This document shows positions 35,087-42,105 of a DNA stretch of 64,000 bases, one piece after another. The stretch is from the NCBI GenBank assembly GCA_031553595.1, contig JAVBLI010000020.1:1-64000 (forward strand), in the 5' to 3' direction. The stretch's first letter is position 1. Each line of letters starts with the position of its first letter. The stretch comes from RGIG3701 sp031553595. Lineage in GTDB: Bacteria; Planctomycetota; Planctomycetia; Pirellulales; Thermoguttaceae. The notes beneath the pieces were generated by a model. It was given only the letters and a program-made list of their open reading frames with translations, did no database searches and was not told the DNA's origin. Position numbers and translations under genes: made by a program.

Positions 35087-36379
35087 TCATTCGCACGGCA
35101 CACGCACTTCGCTACGGCCCAGGACGATGTCCGACGGCCCAATCCCCGGGGCGATTTCGCCGCGATCATTATAAAATACGGCGTCCACCGTGCCGTCCTC
35201 GCGAATCACTTCCGGACGCGTTACCAGCTCCACGTGCCCGTCCTCGAAAAGCATGTTCATGCCGTATTTGCCGTGGGCCAGGCCGTTTTCCGCCGGGCGG
35301 AGGTCCAGATTACACGCGTTTTCACAGCCACGCAACTTCACCGGCGCATCCGCCAGCAGCACATAATTCGCCCGCTGGAGATTTTTCACCGGATGGTACT
35401 GGCCGTTCTCCGTGTACCCGATATTATACGCATAATCGCCGCCGACATGCAGCAACTGCCCACTTTCAGGCGTGCCGCCAGACCGCACCAACTGAGAATA
35501 ACGCGGAACGACCACCGGGAGATTCCCGGCCGAGGCAGACGGACAGAACAGGCATTCCGGCTGGATGAATTCTTTTTCCAGAAGCAGCGGGCCGTAAATC
35601 CCCGCGATCTGGTGCGTGCTGTTTTCCACCTGCTTCACACTGGGGAAAAAACCGGCGTTCAGGGCACTGTACTGCTGGAACGCCTGGCCGATCTGACGCA
35701 AATTGCTGCTGCACGTTTCGATCCGCGTCTGCTCCCGGGTGGTAACCACGACCTGAATTAACAGCAACGAAACCACCCCTAGGATGGAGAGGGCCGCCAG
35801 CGTGTCCAGCACACGGGAACGCGACCGTCGCCCGGATTCCGGCTGCTCGCTCATCTGCGGACGCACCTCCGCCGGAGCGGTTTCTGCCGTAAAATTCGCA
35901 GGGTTCAGCGTGTCCTTTTTCGAAACACGCGTTTCCAGAAGCTGCCCCGTGACCGTTTCCGACAGTTGCGCAGCAGGCGCATCCCCCGAGACGGACGGCG
36001 AAAAGCGATTCGGAGAAAAATGATCGCTTTTTACATTGCCGAAAGAAGTGGCGTTCACCGCCTGATGCACCTGCGTCAAGGCGTGGGCGGCGGTTAGATG
36101 CTGGTTTTCGTACTCGTTTTCTTCGATTTTCGAGGCCCGCGGCGCATTAAGCCGAATGAAATCCATGGTTCGAGAAGCCAGTCCCTGCGGCGGATCCATG
36201 CGTTCCCATGCATCCTCCCGCGCGGCCATGGCCGGAAGATAGCCGGCCGTTACCGTATCATAATTCCGACGAAAACCGTCGTCTTTGTGTAACCGATCCG
36301 TTATAGCATCCGACTCGTTCTGGTCCAGCGCTTCAAAAATATAACCGAGAATCAGTTCTTCATCATTCCGTTTTAACAT
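35087..36379 (-). CDS. Probable anti-sigma factor fused to a DUF1559-like pseudopilin domain
   Basis: A 430-residue protein encoded downstream of the ECF sigma gene on the same strand. Residues 1-75 are a helical cytoplasmic region (NDEELILGYIFEALDQNESD) like those of anti-sigma factors, without the zinc HxxxCxxC motif. Residues 80-185 are a linker. A single helix at about 190-213 (LDTLAALSILGVVSLLLIQV) crosses the membrane. After it comes CSSNLRQIGQAFQQYSALN and a domain ending in AHGKYGMNMLFEDGHVE. Together these are the hallmarks of planctomycete DUF1559 'H-x-DG' major-pilin-like proteins, with 10 instead of 9 residues between His369 and Asp380. The inferred role is transmembrane sensing that holds the sigma factor until a signal is bound outside. 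A 342-base gap separates it from the sigma gene. Confidence 0.65.
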   Translation of the reverse strand: MLKRNDEELILGYIFEALDQNESDAITDRLHKDDGFRRNYDTVTAGYLPAMAAREDAWERMDPPQGLASRTMDFIRLNAPRASKIEENEYENQHLTAAHALTQVHQAVNATSFGNVKSDHFSPNRFSPSVSGDAPAAQLSETVTGQLLETRVSKKDTLNPANFTAETAPAEVRPQMSEQPESGRRSRSRVLDTLAALSILGVVSLLLIQVVVTTREQTRIETCSSNLRQIGQAFQQYSALNAGFFPSVKQVENSTHQIAGIYGPLLLEKEFIQPECLFCPSASAGNLPVVVPRYSQLVRSGGTPESGQLLHVGGDYAYNIGYTENGQYHPVKNLQRANYVLLADAPVKLRGCENACNLDLRPAENGLAHGKYGMNMLFEDGHVELVTRPEVIREDGTVDAVFYNDRGEIAPGIGPSDIVLGRSEVRVPCE

Positions 36380-36721
36380 GGCATTTTATAGTGCTGAAAA
36401 TGATACGGAAAGCTGCCGCCCCCCTGCGGAAATCAGCTCGTCGCCCCTCGCAAACCAAAAATGGACGCGCCACGCCAAGCGGCGGCCAAAGGCAGGTTAA
36501 ATCAGGATTGCGTGGGACACCCCCATTATGATTGTGCACGGATATCTTTTACAGACGGCCTTACATAAACGTGTCTCAGATCGGATACATCTCTGTAAAA
36601 TCCTTACGGAGCCGTCCTGCAAAATGTTTCCTCTTGTGCGGAAAATCAATCAAACTTTACAATAATCAAAACGCGTATTTCATGATCGTGCCCGCGTTTT
36701 TTCAGGCGTTTTCAAAATATT
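36380..36721. other. 342-base gap between sigma and anti-sigma genes
   Basis: No gene of coding character is visible. The GC-rich part (36410-36500) contains GCCACGCCAAGCGGCGGCC, which can form a weak hairpin. The rest is AT-rich. The gap is unusually long for a sigma/anti-sigma pair, which is normally overlapping, so the second gene may have its own promoter here. Confidence 0.3.
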
Positions 36722-37360
36722 TCATGGCTCATAATTTTCGGCGTACATCCACTCCGCCAGCCGCTTCATGGCCGTGTGCAGCCGGCTCTTGACCGTCCCC
36801 ACCGGAAGCTCCAATATATCCGCCGCCTCGCGGTATTTCAGGCCCTCAAAATAAATCAGTTGCACCACCTGCTGCAAATGCTCCGGCAATTTGCCCACGA
36901 ATTCGTTCACCCGCTCGGCCCGCTCCTTCACGATCGCCATGTCCTCCGGTGTCAGCTCCTCACCCGGCAGCACATCCAGCAGCGAAACACCCTCCATGTC
37001 CTCGGAAGTTCGCACGTTTTTCTGTAAGCTGGCGTAATGATGCCGTTTGTTGCGCCGTTGGGCATCGATCGCCTGGTTGGTGGCCACGGTGTACAGCCAG
37101 GGACGGAATTTGCGTTCCGCGTCGAACTGATCGCTTTTAAGATAAATCTGCAAGAAGGTGGACTGGAACACGTCCTCCGCCAGTTGCGAGTCGCCGAGGT
37201 AGCGGTACAGATAGCCGTACAGATCTTTTTCGTAGCGGGCTATAAGCTCCTCGAGTACTTTCGAGTTCCCGGTGGCTTGAAATTCGGCCAGAATTTCTTC
37301 GTCCGGTTTGGCCCATTCGCCGTTGATCGTGCTGCGTCGGGTGGTGGTTCGTCGGGACAC
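36722..37360 (-). CDS. ECF-type RNA polymerase sigma factor
   Basis: A 212-residue sigma-70 family protein with only regions 2 and 4. Region 2 (about 47-107) has DLYGYLYRYLGDSQLAEDVF and the core-binding FRPWLYTVATNQAIDAQRR. Region 4 (about 158-202) has LPEHLQQVVQLIYFEGLKYR and a helix-turn-helix, AADILELPVGTVKSRLHTAM. The linker of about 40 residues is acidic (SEDMEGVSLLDVLPGEELTPEDM). It directs RNA polymerase to a regulon that is not visible here. Its own promoter is of the housekeeping type. The downstream pseudopilin-like membrane protein is the likely cognate anti-sigma factor. Confidence 0.93.
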   Translation of the reverse strand: MSRRTTTRRSTINGEWAKPDEEILAEFQATGNSKVLEELIARYEKDLYGYLYRYLGDSQLAEDVFQSTFLQIYLKSDQFDAERKFRPWLYTVATNQAIDAQRRNKRHHYASLQKNVRTSEDMEGVSLLDVLPGEELTPEDMAIVKERAERVNEFVGKLPEHLQQVVQLIYFEGLKYREAADILELPVGTVKSRLHTAMKRLAEWMYAENYEP

Positions 37361-37413
37361 GGGAAACTCCGGATTTTCATTTACAGAACATACGATTTCG
37401 TCTCTACTATCAT

Positions 37414-37442
37414 ATTTTATGTAAAAAACGTTCGCTTGACAA
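37414..37442 (-). promoter_or_regulatory. Promoter of the ECF sigma gene
   Basis: On the minus strand TTGTCA (37442-37437), a 17-base spacer and TAAAAT (37419-37414) precede the sigma gene by about 50 bases. Confidence 0.6.
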
Positions 37443-37455
37443 GACGGGGGGGAAA

Positions 37456-37543
37456 GAATTGATAATTGATAATTGACTGCGTGGTGTGAATTATCAGGTT
37501 GGTAGCTCGCTTGCGTCGATTGTCAATTATCAATTGTCAATTC
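37456..37543. repeat. Palindromic repeat family C, copy 1
   Basis: The arms are made of the words AATTGATAATTGAC and its complement GTCAATTATCAATTGTC. The loop contains ACTGCGTGGTG and GTAGCTCGCTTGCGT. Similar loop words occur at 56579-56670 in the same orientation and at 55019-55107 inverted. It sits between the divergent sigma promoter and the tRNA promoter. Confidence 0.8.
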
Positions 37544-37562
37544 CCCCGCTCCGCTCCCCCAC

Positions 37563-37590
37563 TTGACAACTTTTCAAAAAACGGTATACT
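37563..37590 (+). promoter_or_regulatory. Promoter of tRNA-Thr
   Basis: TTGACA (37563-37568), a 16-base spacer and TATACT (37585-37590). The start of transcription would be about 37 bases before the tRNA. Confidence 0.7.
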
Positions 37591-37633
37591 TCGCGATAGA
37601 AATTTCGGGGAAGTCATGTTCGCCGATTTTTTT

Positions 37634-37706
37634 GCCACTGTAGCTCAATCGGCAGAGCACAGCTTTCGTAAAGCTGGGGTTAAGGGTTCAACTCCCCTCA
37701 GTGGCT
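37634..37706 (+). tRNA. tRNA-Thr (anticodon CGT)
   Basis: The 73-base cloverleaf closes completely. The acceptor stem is GCCACTG (37634-37640) with CAGTGGC (37699-37705). The D-arm reads AGCTC...GAGC, the anticodon stem CAGCT/AGCTG has the loop TTCGTAA and so anticodon CGT for ACG codons, and the T-arm is GGGTTCAACTCCC within 37684-37697. CCA is not encoded. A consensus promoter lies just upstream. Confidence 0.95.
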
Positions 37707-37710
37707 TTTA

Positions 37711-37839
37711 ACAGGAACGGTTCGCTGTTCGGGCTGGTAAACCTTCCCCACTTTGAGCTGATTTTGTTATCCAAACAGGAACGGTTCGCTGCTTGGGATG
37801 GTAAATTCTCCCCGCTTTGAGCCGGTTTTTGTTATCCAA
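37711..37839 (+). repeat. Two tandem copies of a 64-65 bp repeat
   Basis: Copy 1 (37711-37774) and copy 2 (37775-37839) both begin ACAGGAACGGTTCGCTG and end GTTATCCAA, with about 10 differences between. They start 5 bases after tRNA-Thr and are followed by about 110 bases without a gene before a strong terminator. No protein-coding frame is convincing. A non-coding RNA co-transcribed with the tRNA is possible. Confidence 0.7.
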
Positions 37840-37950
37840 ACGGTTTTTATCCTTGCCCGGGTTCGCCTGGCGGAACGCGTTTCGCTTGTGCTGTAAGAAT
37901 CTCGGCCGGGATGCCTGATTTGGGACTGACATCATAATATTATTGTGAAA

Positions 37951-37986
37951 AGACGGTTCTCGATGAGAGTGCCGTCTTTTTTTGTT
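37951..37986 (+). terminator. Strong intrinsic terminator
   Basis: AAGACGG (37952-37958) pairs with CCGTCTT (37974-37980), with an inner CTC/GAG stem, followed by a run of T's. It ends the stretch that begins with tRNA-Thr, or transcripts from within 37711-37950. Confidence 0.8.
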
Positions 37987-38002
37987 TTTAAACCAAGAAA
38001 GG

Positions 38003-38029
38003 GGAAGGGCTGCCAGAGTGGTTACCAGG
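38003..38029 (+). pseudogene. tRNA-Ser/Leu-like 5' fragment
   Basis: GGAAGGGCTGCCAGAGTGG then TTACCAGG resembles the acceptor and D-arm half of a type II tRNA (Ser). The sequence then loses tRNA character 14 bases before palindrome A5, and no matching 3' half (expected CCCTTCC) is found after it. It may be a remnant or chance similarity. Confidence 0.35.
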
Positions 38030-38042
38030 TTAATAATTTCAC

Positions 38043-38142
38043 GAAACAGCGGCCGGGAACGCAGTGACGCGAAGAGACCGGATAGAATAGCCAGGGGTTT
38101 TTCCCACTTCGATCCGGTCTCTGTGCTAACGGCTGCTGCTCT
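38043..38142 (+). repeat. Palindromic repeat family A, copy 5
   Basis: GAAACAGCGGCCGGGAACGC to GGCTGCTGCTCTT, with inner arms AGAGACCGG/CCGGTCTCT and a loop with GAATAGCC and TTCCCACTTC. It lies upstream of a plus-strand gene. The loop orientation is plus. Just after it, CGCAGCGTAACTTGC (about 38173-38187) is a piece of palindrome family F. Confidence 0.9.
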
Positions 38143-38217
38143 TGTGAATGAATTAATTTGATAACGGCTCGATCGCAGCGTAACTTGCATGACGGCGGTG
38201 CGGTGCCCGATTCCCCC

Positions 38218-38246
38218 TTAACAGACATCGTTATTTTTAGTATAAT
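38218..38246 (+). promoter_or_regulatory. Promoter of the TPR-alphaCTD gene
   Basis: TTAACA (38218-38223), exactly 17 bases, then the perfect -10 TATAAT (38241-38246), about 60 bases before the start codon. Confidence 0.7.
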
Positions 38247-38305
38247 CGTTCGTTAGTTTTCATTTTTCGTCAAATCCTAATATTTATAGAAGGGAAAAAT
38301 CAGAA

Positions 38306-39610
38306 ATGCACAGTCAGGAAGTCGATCTGAAACAGCTTGTGGAGATGAACGGGGCGTTTGGGCCGAACGAAATCGAGCAGATCAGCCGCAGCATCGCGGC
38401 GAAGTTTTCAAATTTCAAGCTTTTCCGCGACGCGGTTTACGAACTGGAGTCGCGCGAGGAGGAGCAGGCGCCGTCGGGCATGGTGCGTCTGGGCGTGTGT
38501 CTGTATCTGCTGGGGAAATATCGTCGGGCGCTGGACGTGCTGCGTCGGGCGGACGGCGGCGCAGTGGCTCATTTTTACATGGCGAAATCGCACGTGGCCC
38601 TGAAGGATTATGACGCGGCGGAGGCGTCGTACTTGTCGGCGAAGAAGGCCGGTTATGCGTCGGACACGTGCACGCTGGGAATCGTCGAGCTCAAACGCCG
38701 TAGCGGCAAGCCGGAAGAGGCGCTGAATCTGCTGAACAGTCTCAGCGGGCCGGTGGAGCAGACGGCGGAATATCTGTATCAGCGCGGCATCACGGCCCTG
38801 GCCAGCGGCGGCACCAGCGACGAAGTCGGAAACTGGTTTTCCCGTGCCGTCGACGCGAATCCCATGCATCCCGGGGCGCTTTTCGGCCTGGCCCTGGAGA
38901 GCGACCGCCGTGGCAGCGACGACGATGCGCTGGAATATTATAAACGTGCGGCGGCCCAGTTCCCCTCCCACGTCGGCTCGCTGCTGAACCTCGGCGTCAT
39001 GTACGAAGACCGCGGCGAAAACGAATTGGCGGCCCAGTGTTACGAGCGCATTCTCGAATCGTATCCCGATCATCCGCGTGCCCGGCTGTTCCTCAAAGAC
39101 GCCCAGGCGTCGAGCTCGGCCATGGAAGACGTCGCGCCGCATAACCCGATGAACCAGATCCTCAAGACGCCCGTGGGCGATTTCGAGCTGTCCTGCCGCG
39201 CCCGCAACTGCCTGCAGCAGATCGGCGTCCAGACCCTGGGCGATTTGTGCTCGTACTCGGAGGCCGACTTGATGAGCAGCAAGAATTTCGGCGAGACGAG
39301 CCTCGTCGAGATCAAGGAAATGCTCACGTCGCGCGGGCTTTCGCTGGGCCAGACCGCGAAGCAGCATGCGATGAACATCCCGGAAATGGACGAGTCGGTG
39401 GATGTGGAAATCCTGCTGAAGCCGATTTCCTCGCTGGGCCTTTCGGTCCGTGCCCGCAAGTGCATGAGCCGCAACGGCATCGGCACCATCGGCGAGCTCA
39501 TCCGCCGCACCGGCGACGAACTGCTGAGCTGCAAAAACTTCGGCGTCACGAGCCTCAACGAGGTGCGTGAGAAGCTCGACGAGCTCGGCCTGCACCTCCA
39601 CGGCGAGTGA
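38306..39610 (+). CDS. TPR protein with two RNA-polymerase alpha-CTD-like domains
   Basis: A 434-residue cytoplasmic protein. Residues about 55-265 are tetratricopeptide repeats (LGVCLYLLGKYRRALDVLRR, LNLGVMYEDRGENELAAQCY). Two copies of the alpha-subunit C-terminal domain follow: 287-349 (ELSCRARNCLQQIGVQTLGDL, SKNFGETSLVEIK) and 370-433 (LLKPISSLGLSVRARKC, CKNFGVTSLNEVR). In domain 1 Arg298 and Asn301 match E. coli alpha Arg265 and Asn268, which contact UP-element DNA. In domain 2 Arg382 is kept, but the Asn is Lys385. Lys298 of E. coli is Thr in both. The protein could bind DNA minor groove, sigma or activators and bridge them through the TPRs. Transcription regulation is inference. The ATG follows AAGGGA. 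Confidence 0.88.
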   Translation: MHSQEVDLKQLVEMNGAFGPNEIEQISRSIAAKFSNFKLFRDAVYELESREEEQAPSGMVRLGVCLYLLGKYRRALDVLRRADGGAVAHFYMAKSHVALKDYDAAEASYLSAKKAGYASDTCTLGIVELKRRSGKPEEALNLLNSLSGPVEQTAEYLYQRGITALASGGTSDEVGNWFSRAVDANPMHPGALFGLALESDRRGSDDDALEYYKRAAAQFPSHVGSLLNLGVMYEDRGENELAAQCYERILESYPDHPRARLFLKDAQASSSAMEDVAPHNPMNQILKTPVGDFELSCRARNCLQQIGVQTLGDLCSYSEADLMSSKNFGETSLVEIKEMLTSRGLSLGQTAKQHAMNIPEMDESVDVEILLKPISSLGLSVRARKCMSRNGIGTIGELIRRTGDELLSCKNFGVTSLNEVREKLDELGLHLHGE

Positions 39611-39629
39611 TTTTCGCTGTGCCTGGTGT

Positions 39630-39688
39630 AAAAATAACAGCCCGAAGCGTAAGCGCCATTCGCACTCATGTTTCGGGCTGTGGTTTTT
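39630..39688 (+). terminator. Palindrome family B, copy 2, acting as terminator
   Basis: AATAACAGCCCGAA pairs with TTCGGGCTGT and, further out, TGTTATT, around a loop with GCGTAAGCGCC; a TTTTT run lies inside the right arm. It starts 20 bases after the TPR-alphaCTD stop. It is the shortest member of family B. Confidence 0.65.
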
Positions 39689-39780
39689 GTTATTCCTGTG
39701 TCCATTTTTTCTTTTGTTTTCTGAGCTTCAACTGTGTAAGCGTTTGACAGGGTACGATCCAGGTGAAAGGATTACAAATT

Positions 39781-40773
39781 ATGCAAGAAGCTTCAAACCC
39801 GAAAGGATCCTCGCCGCTTTTACGGGTAATCGCATGGCCGTTGCGGATGCTTTCCCGACAGATATCCCGGCAGGTTTTCCAACTGAAACGACAGCTGCGT
39901 AAAATCGGGTTCAACTGGAAAACCGTGGAAGAGAAATTTCAGGTCTATCTCAAAGGATCCGAAAATGGCGTGACTGCCACAAAAAGGAGTCCACAGTTGG
40001 TTGTTTCGCTGACGTCCTATCCGCCGCGGATTCCCCGCATTCAATACACGATTTATTCGCTGCTGAAACAGACGATGAAGCCGGATGAAATCGTTCTCTG
40101 GCTTGCGGAAGAGCAATTTCCCAACCGGGAGGCCGATTTGCCCGCTGCGCTGCTTCAGCTTGTGGATCACGGGCTGAGTATCAAATACTGCAAGGACATC
40201 AAGTCCTATAAAAAACTGATTCCAGCGCTGAAGGAATACCCGGAAGACATTATCGTCACGGTCGACGACGATGCCTATTATATGCCGACCATGCTGGCAT
40301 CCCTGTTTTCCTCCTACGAGAAAAACAAAAATGCCGTTCATGGCCACAGCGGCCATATCATAAAACTCCTCAAAAACGACATGCCGGCTAATTATTTGAA
40401 TTGGAACAGTGGCGTGTCATTCCGGGAAACGATGCCGTCTTTTCGAAATTTTGTAGTCGGTGTCGGAGGGGTCCTTTATCCGCCGAATGTACTCCATCAG
40501 GATATATTGCGTGAAGACCTTTTCATGCAGATCGCGCCGACGAGCGACGACGTCTGGTTTTGGGGCATGACGGTACTCAATGGCATGGAAATTTGTATCG
40601 TGGAAAATAATCTCGGGAACCCGATAACCAATTTCTCGGCAGACGATACCTGCGGCAAAAGCCGACATCACGGGCTTATGAAAGTGAATTGGGATGAAGG
40701 CGGCAATGACAGATATGTCCGACAAATTCTGGAGCATTACCCTGTTATTCTGGAAAGAATTAAAATGAAGTAA
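39781..40773 (+). CDS. Probable glycosyltransferase (GT-A type)
   Basis: A 330-residue protein. The ATG at 39781 with AAGGA upstream is preferred to the GTG at 39763. After a basic N-terminal segment of about 65 residues, the core opens LVVSLTSYPPRIPRIQYTIY, continues KPDEIVLWLAEEQFP, and has the metal-binding triple acid VDDDAYY at 162-164, all typical of nucleotide-sugar-binding GT-A folds found in capsule and glycan loci. C-terminal SDDVWFWG may provide the catalytic acid region. No membrane helix is clear. The acceptor is unknown. The DNA is less GC-rich than that of its neighbours, which suggests acquisition from elsewhere. Confidence 0.75.
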   Translation: MQEASNPKGSSPLLRVIAWPLRMLSRQISRQVFQLKRQLRKIGFNWKTVEEKFQVYLKGSENGVTATKRSPQLVVSLTSYPPRIPRIQYTIYSLLKQTMKPDEIVLWLAEEQFPNREADLPAALLQLVDHGLSIKYCKDIKSYKKLIPALKEYPEDIIVTVDDDAYYMPTMLASLFSSYEKNKNAVHGHSGHIIKLLKNDMPANYLNWNSGVSFRETMPSFRNFVVGVGGVLYPPNVLHQDILREDLFMQIAPTSDDVWFWGMTVLNGMEICIVENNLGNPITNFSADDTCGKSRHHGLMKVNWDEGGNDRYVRQILEHYPVILERIKMK

Positions 40774-40838
40774 CCATCTTGCAGATGATTTCTCCGCCGC
40801 CGGTGCAGGTGAATTTAATTGAGGTGTTTAACTTAGCC

Positions 40839-41954
40839 ATGAAAAAACTCCTGCCATTAATATTATGTATCCTGCCTGTTTTCACGGGTATGGCAACCGC
40901 CGCAGAGCGCGTGTTCAACCATCCGGGCGTGCTGCACTCGCGCGCGTCGCTGGACGTGATGCGGGAGAAAATAAAAGCCGACGAGGAACCCTGGAAGACG
41001 GCGTTCGAGCGTTTTCGCAAGGACGGACGCACGTCGGCGGATTATCGCATGCAGGGGCCTTATGAAAAAATCTCCCGTAAGCCGTACATGCATAACGCGC
41101 AGGCGGATCGCGATTTTCAGGTGGCGTATTTCAACGCCGTCATGTGGGCCATCACCGGCGAAAAGCGGCACGCGGCCAAGGCGATGGAAATTCTGGACGC
41201 GTACGCCGACACGTTTCAGGGCTACTCCGACGAGGATAAAGACCGCCAGCTCACGGCGTCGCTCGGGCCGTTTCTGCTGATCAACGCCGCCGAGATCATC
41301 CGCCACACCGACGCCGGCTGGCCGGAAGAAAACGCCGTGAAGTTCGAGCAATTTTTGAAAACGCGCGTGCTGCCCGCGATTCAGGATTTCGCGCCGTTTG
41401 CGAATGGCAACTGGGACACCGGCTGCATCAAAACCGTCATGGCGATCGGGGTGTTCTGCGACGACGAAGCGGTGTTCGGCCGTGGCGTGGCGTATTTCAA
41501 GAACGGCGAAGGCAACGGCCGACTGACGCATTACGTTGTCAACGAAACAGGCCAGTGCCAGGAGAGCGGTCGCGACCAACAGCACACGCAGCTCGGGCTG
41601 GGGCATCTGGCGGAAGCCGCCGAGGTGGCGTATAATCAGGGTGTCGACCTTTACTCCCTGGCCGATAACCGCCTGCTGGTCGGGTTCGAATACACCGCGA
41701 AATACAACCTCGGCGAGGACGTGCCCTTCACCGAGCACACCGACACGACGGGCAAGTACCGCCACCGCGCCCTTTCCGACGAAGGCCGCGGACGCCTGCG
41801 GCCGATTTACGAAATGGTCTGGAATCATTACGGACGCCGCATGAAACTCGACGCACCCTACACACGCCGCGCAGCGGAAACCCTGCGTCCCGAAGGCGCC
41901 CTGTCCAACGACGACCACCCCGGCTACGGCACACTGTTATTTACACAACCGTAA
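40839..41954 (+). CDS. Secreted alginate-lyase-like protein
   Basis: A 371-residue protein starting at ATG 40839, with a signal peptide (MKKLLPLILCILPVFTGMATA). The (alpha/alpha) toroid of the alginate lyase family (Pfam Alginate_lyase, PL5-like) is recognisable: HPGVLHSRASLDVMR near the N-terminus, NGNWDTG at about 189, ETGQCQESGRDQQHTQLGLG, and GVDLYSLADNRLLVGFEYTA. The His and Arg in GRDQQHTQ are candidate catalytic residues. It would cleave uronate-containing polysaccharide outside the cytoplasm. It is followed, across palindrome A6, by a GH97 enzyme. Confidence 0.8.
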   Translation: MKKLLPLILCILPVFTGMATAAERVFNHPGVLHSRASLDVMREKIKADEEPWKTAFERFRKDGRTSADYRMQGPYEKISRKPYMHNAQADRDFQVAYFNAVMWAITGEKRHAAKAMEILDAYADTFQGYSDEDKDRQLTASLGPFLLINAAEIIRHTDAGWPEENAVKFEQFLKTRVLPAIQDFAPFANGNWDTGCIKTVMAIGVFCDDEAVFGRGVAYFKNGEGNGRLTHYVVNETGQCQESGRDQQHTQLGLGHLAEAAEVAYNQGVDLYSLADNRLLVGFEYTAKYNLGEDVPFTEHTDTTGKYRHRALSDEGRGRLRPIYEMVWNHYGRRMKLDAPYTRRAAETLRPEGALSNDDHPGYGTLLFTQP

Positions 41955-42062
41955 AAACAACAGCCGGGAGCGAAGCGGAACGTAGTGACGCGCAGAGACC
42001 GGATAGAATCGCCGGAGTTTTTCCCACTTCGATCCGGTCTCTGCGCTGACGGTTGCTGTTTT
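41955..42062 (+). repeat. Palindromic repeat family A, copy 6
   Basis: AAAACAACAGCCGGGAGCG to GACGGTTGCTGTTTT, with inner arms CAGAGACCGG/CCGGTCTCTG and a loop with GAATCGCCGG and TTCCCACTTC. It begins at the base after the stop codon of the alginate-lyase-like gene. Both neighbours are plus-strand. The loop orientation is plus. Confidence 0.92.
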
Positions 42063-42105
42063 AAATGCACATCGCCCACAACCACCAACAACCCAGGAGC
42101 CTCCC

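Noticed and set aside
37634..38142. tRNA-Thr as the attachment site of an integrated element
   Set aside because: No integrase, no duplicated tRNA 3' end and no phage- or plasmid-type genes were found on either side.
39744..39758. TTGACA with TACGAT as a promoter for the glycosyltransferase
   Set aside because: The spacing is only about 3 bases, far from the 16-18 needed, and no other -10 fits.
41955..42062. Family A elements as ordinary intrinsic terminators
   Set aside because: They follow stop codons, but the hairpins are over 100 bases, lack a terminal T run in most copies, and keep one orientation irrespective of gene direction. They were listed as repeats.
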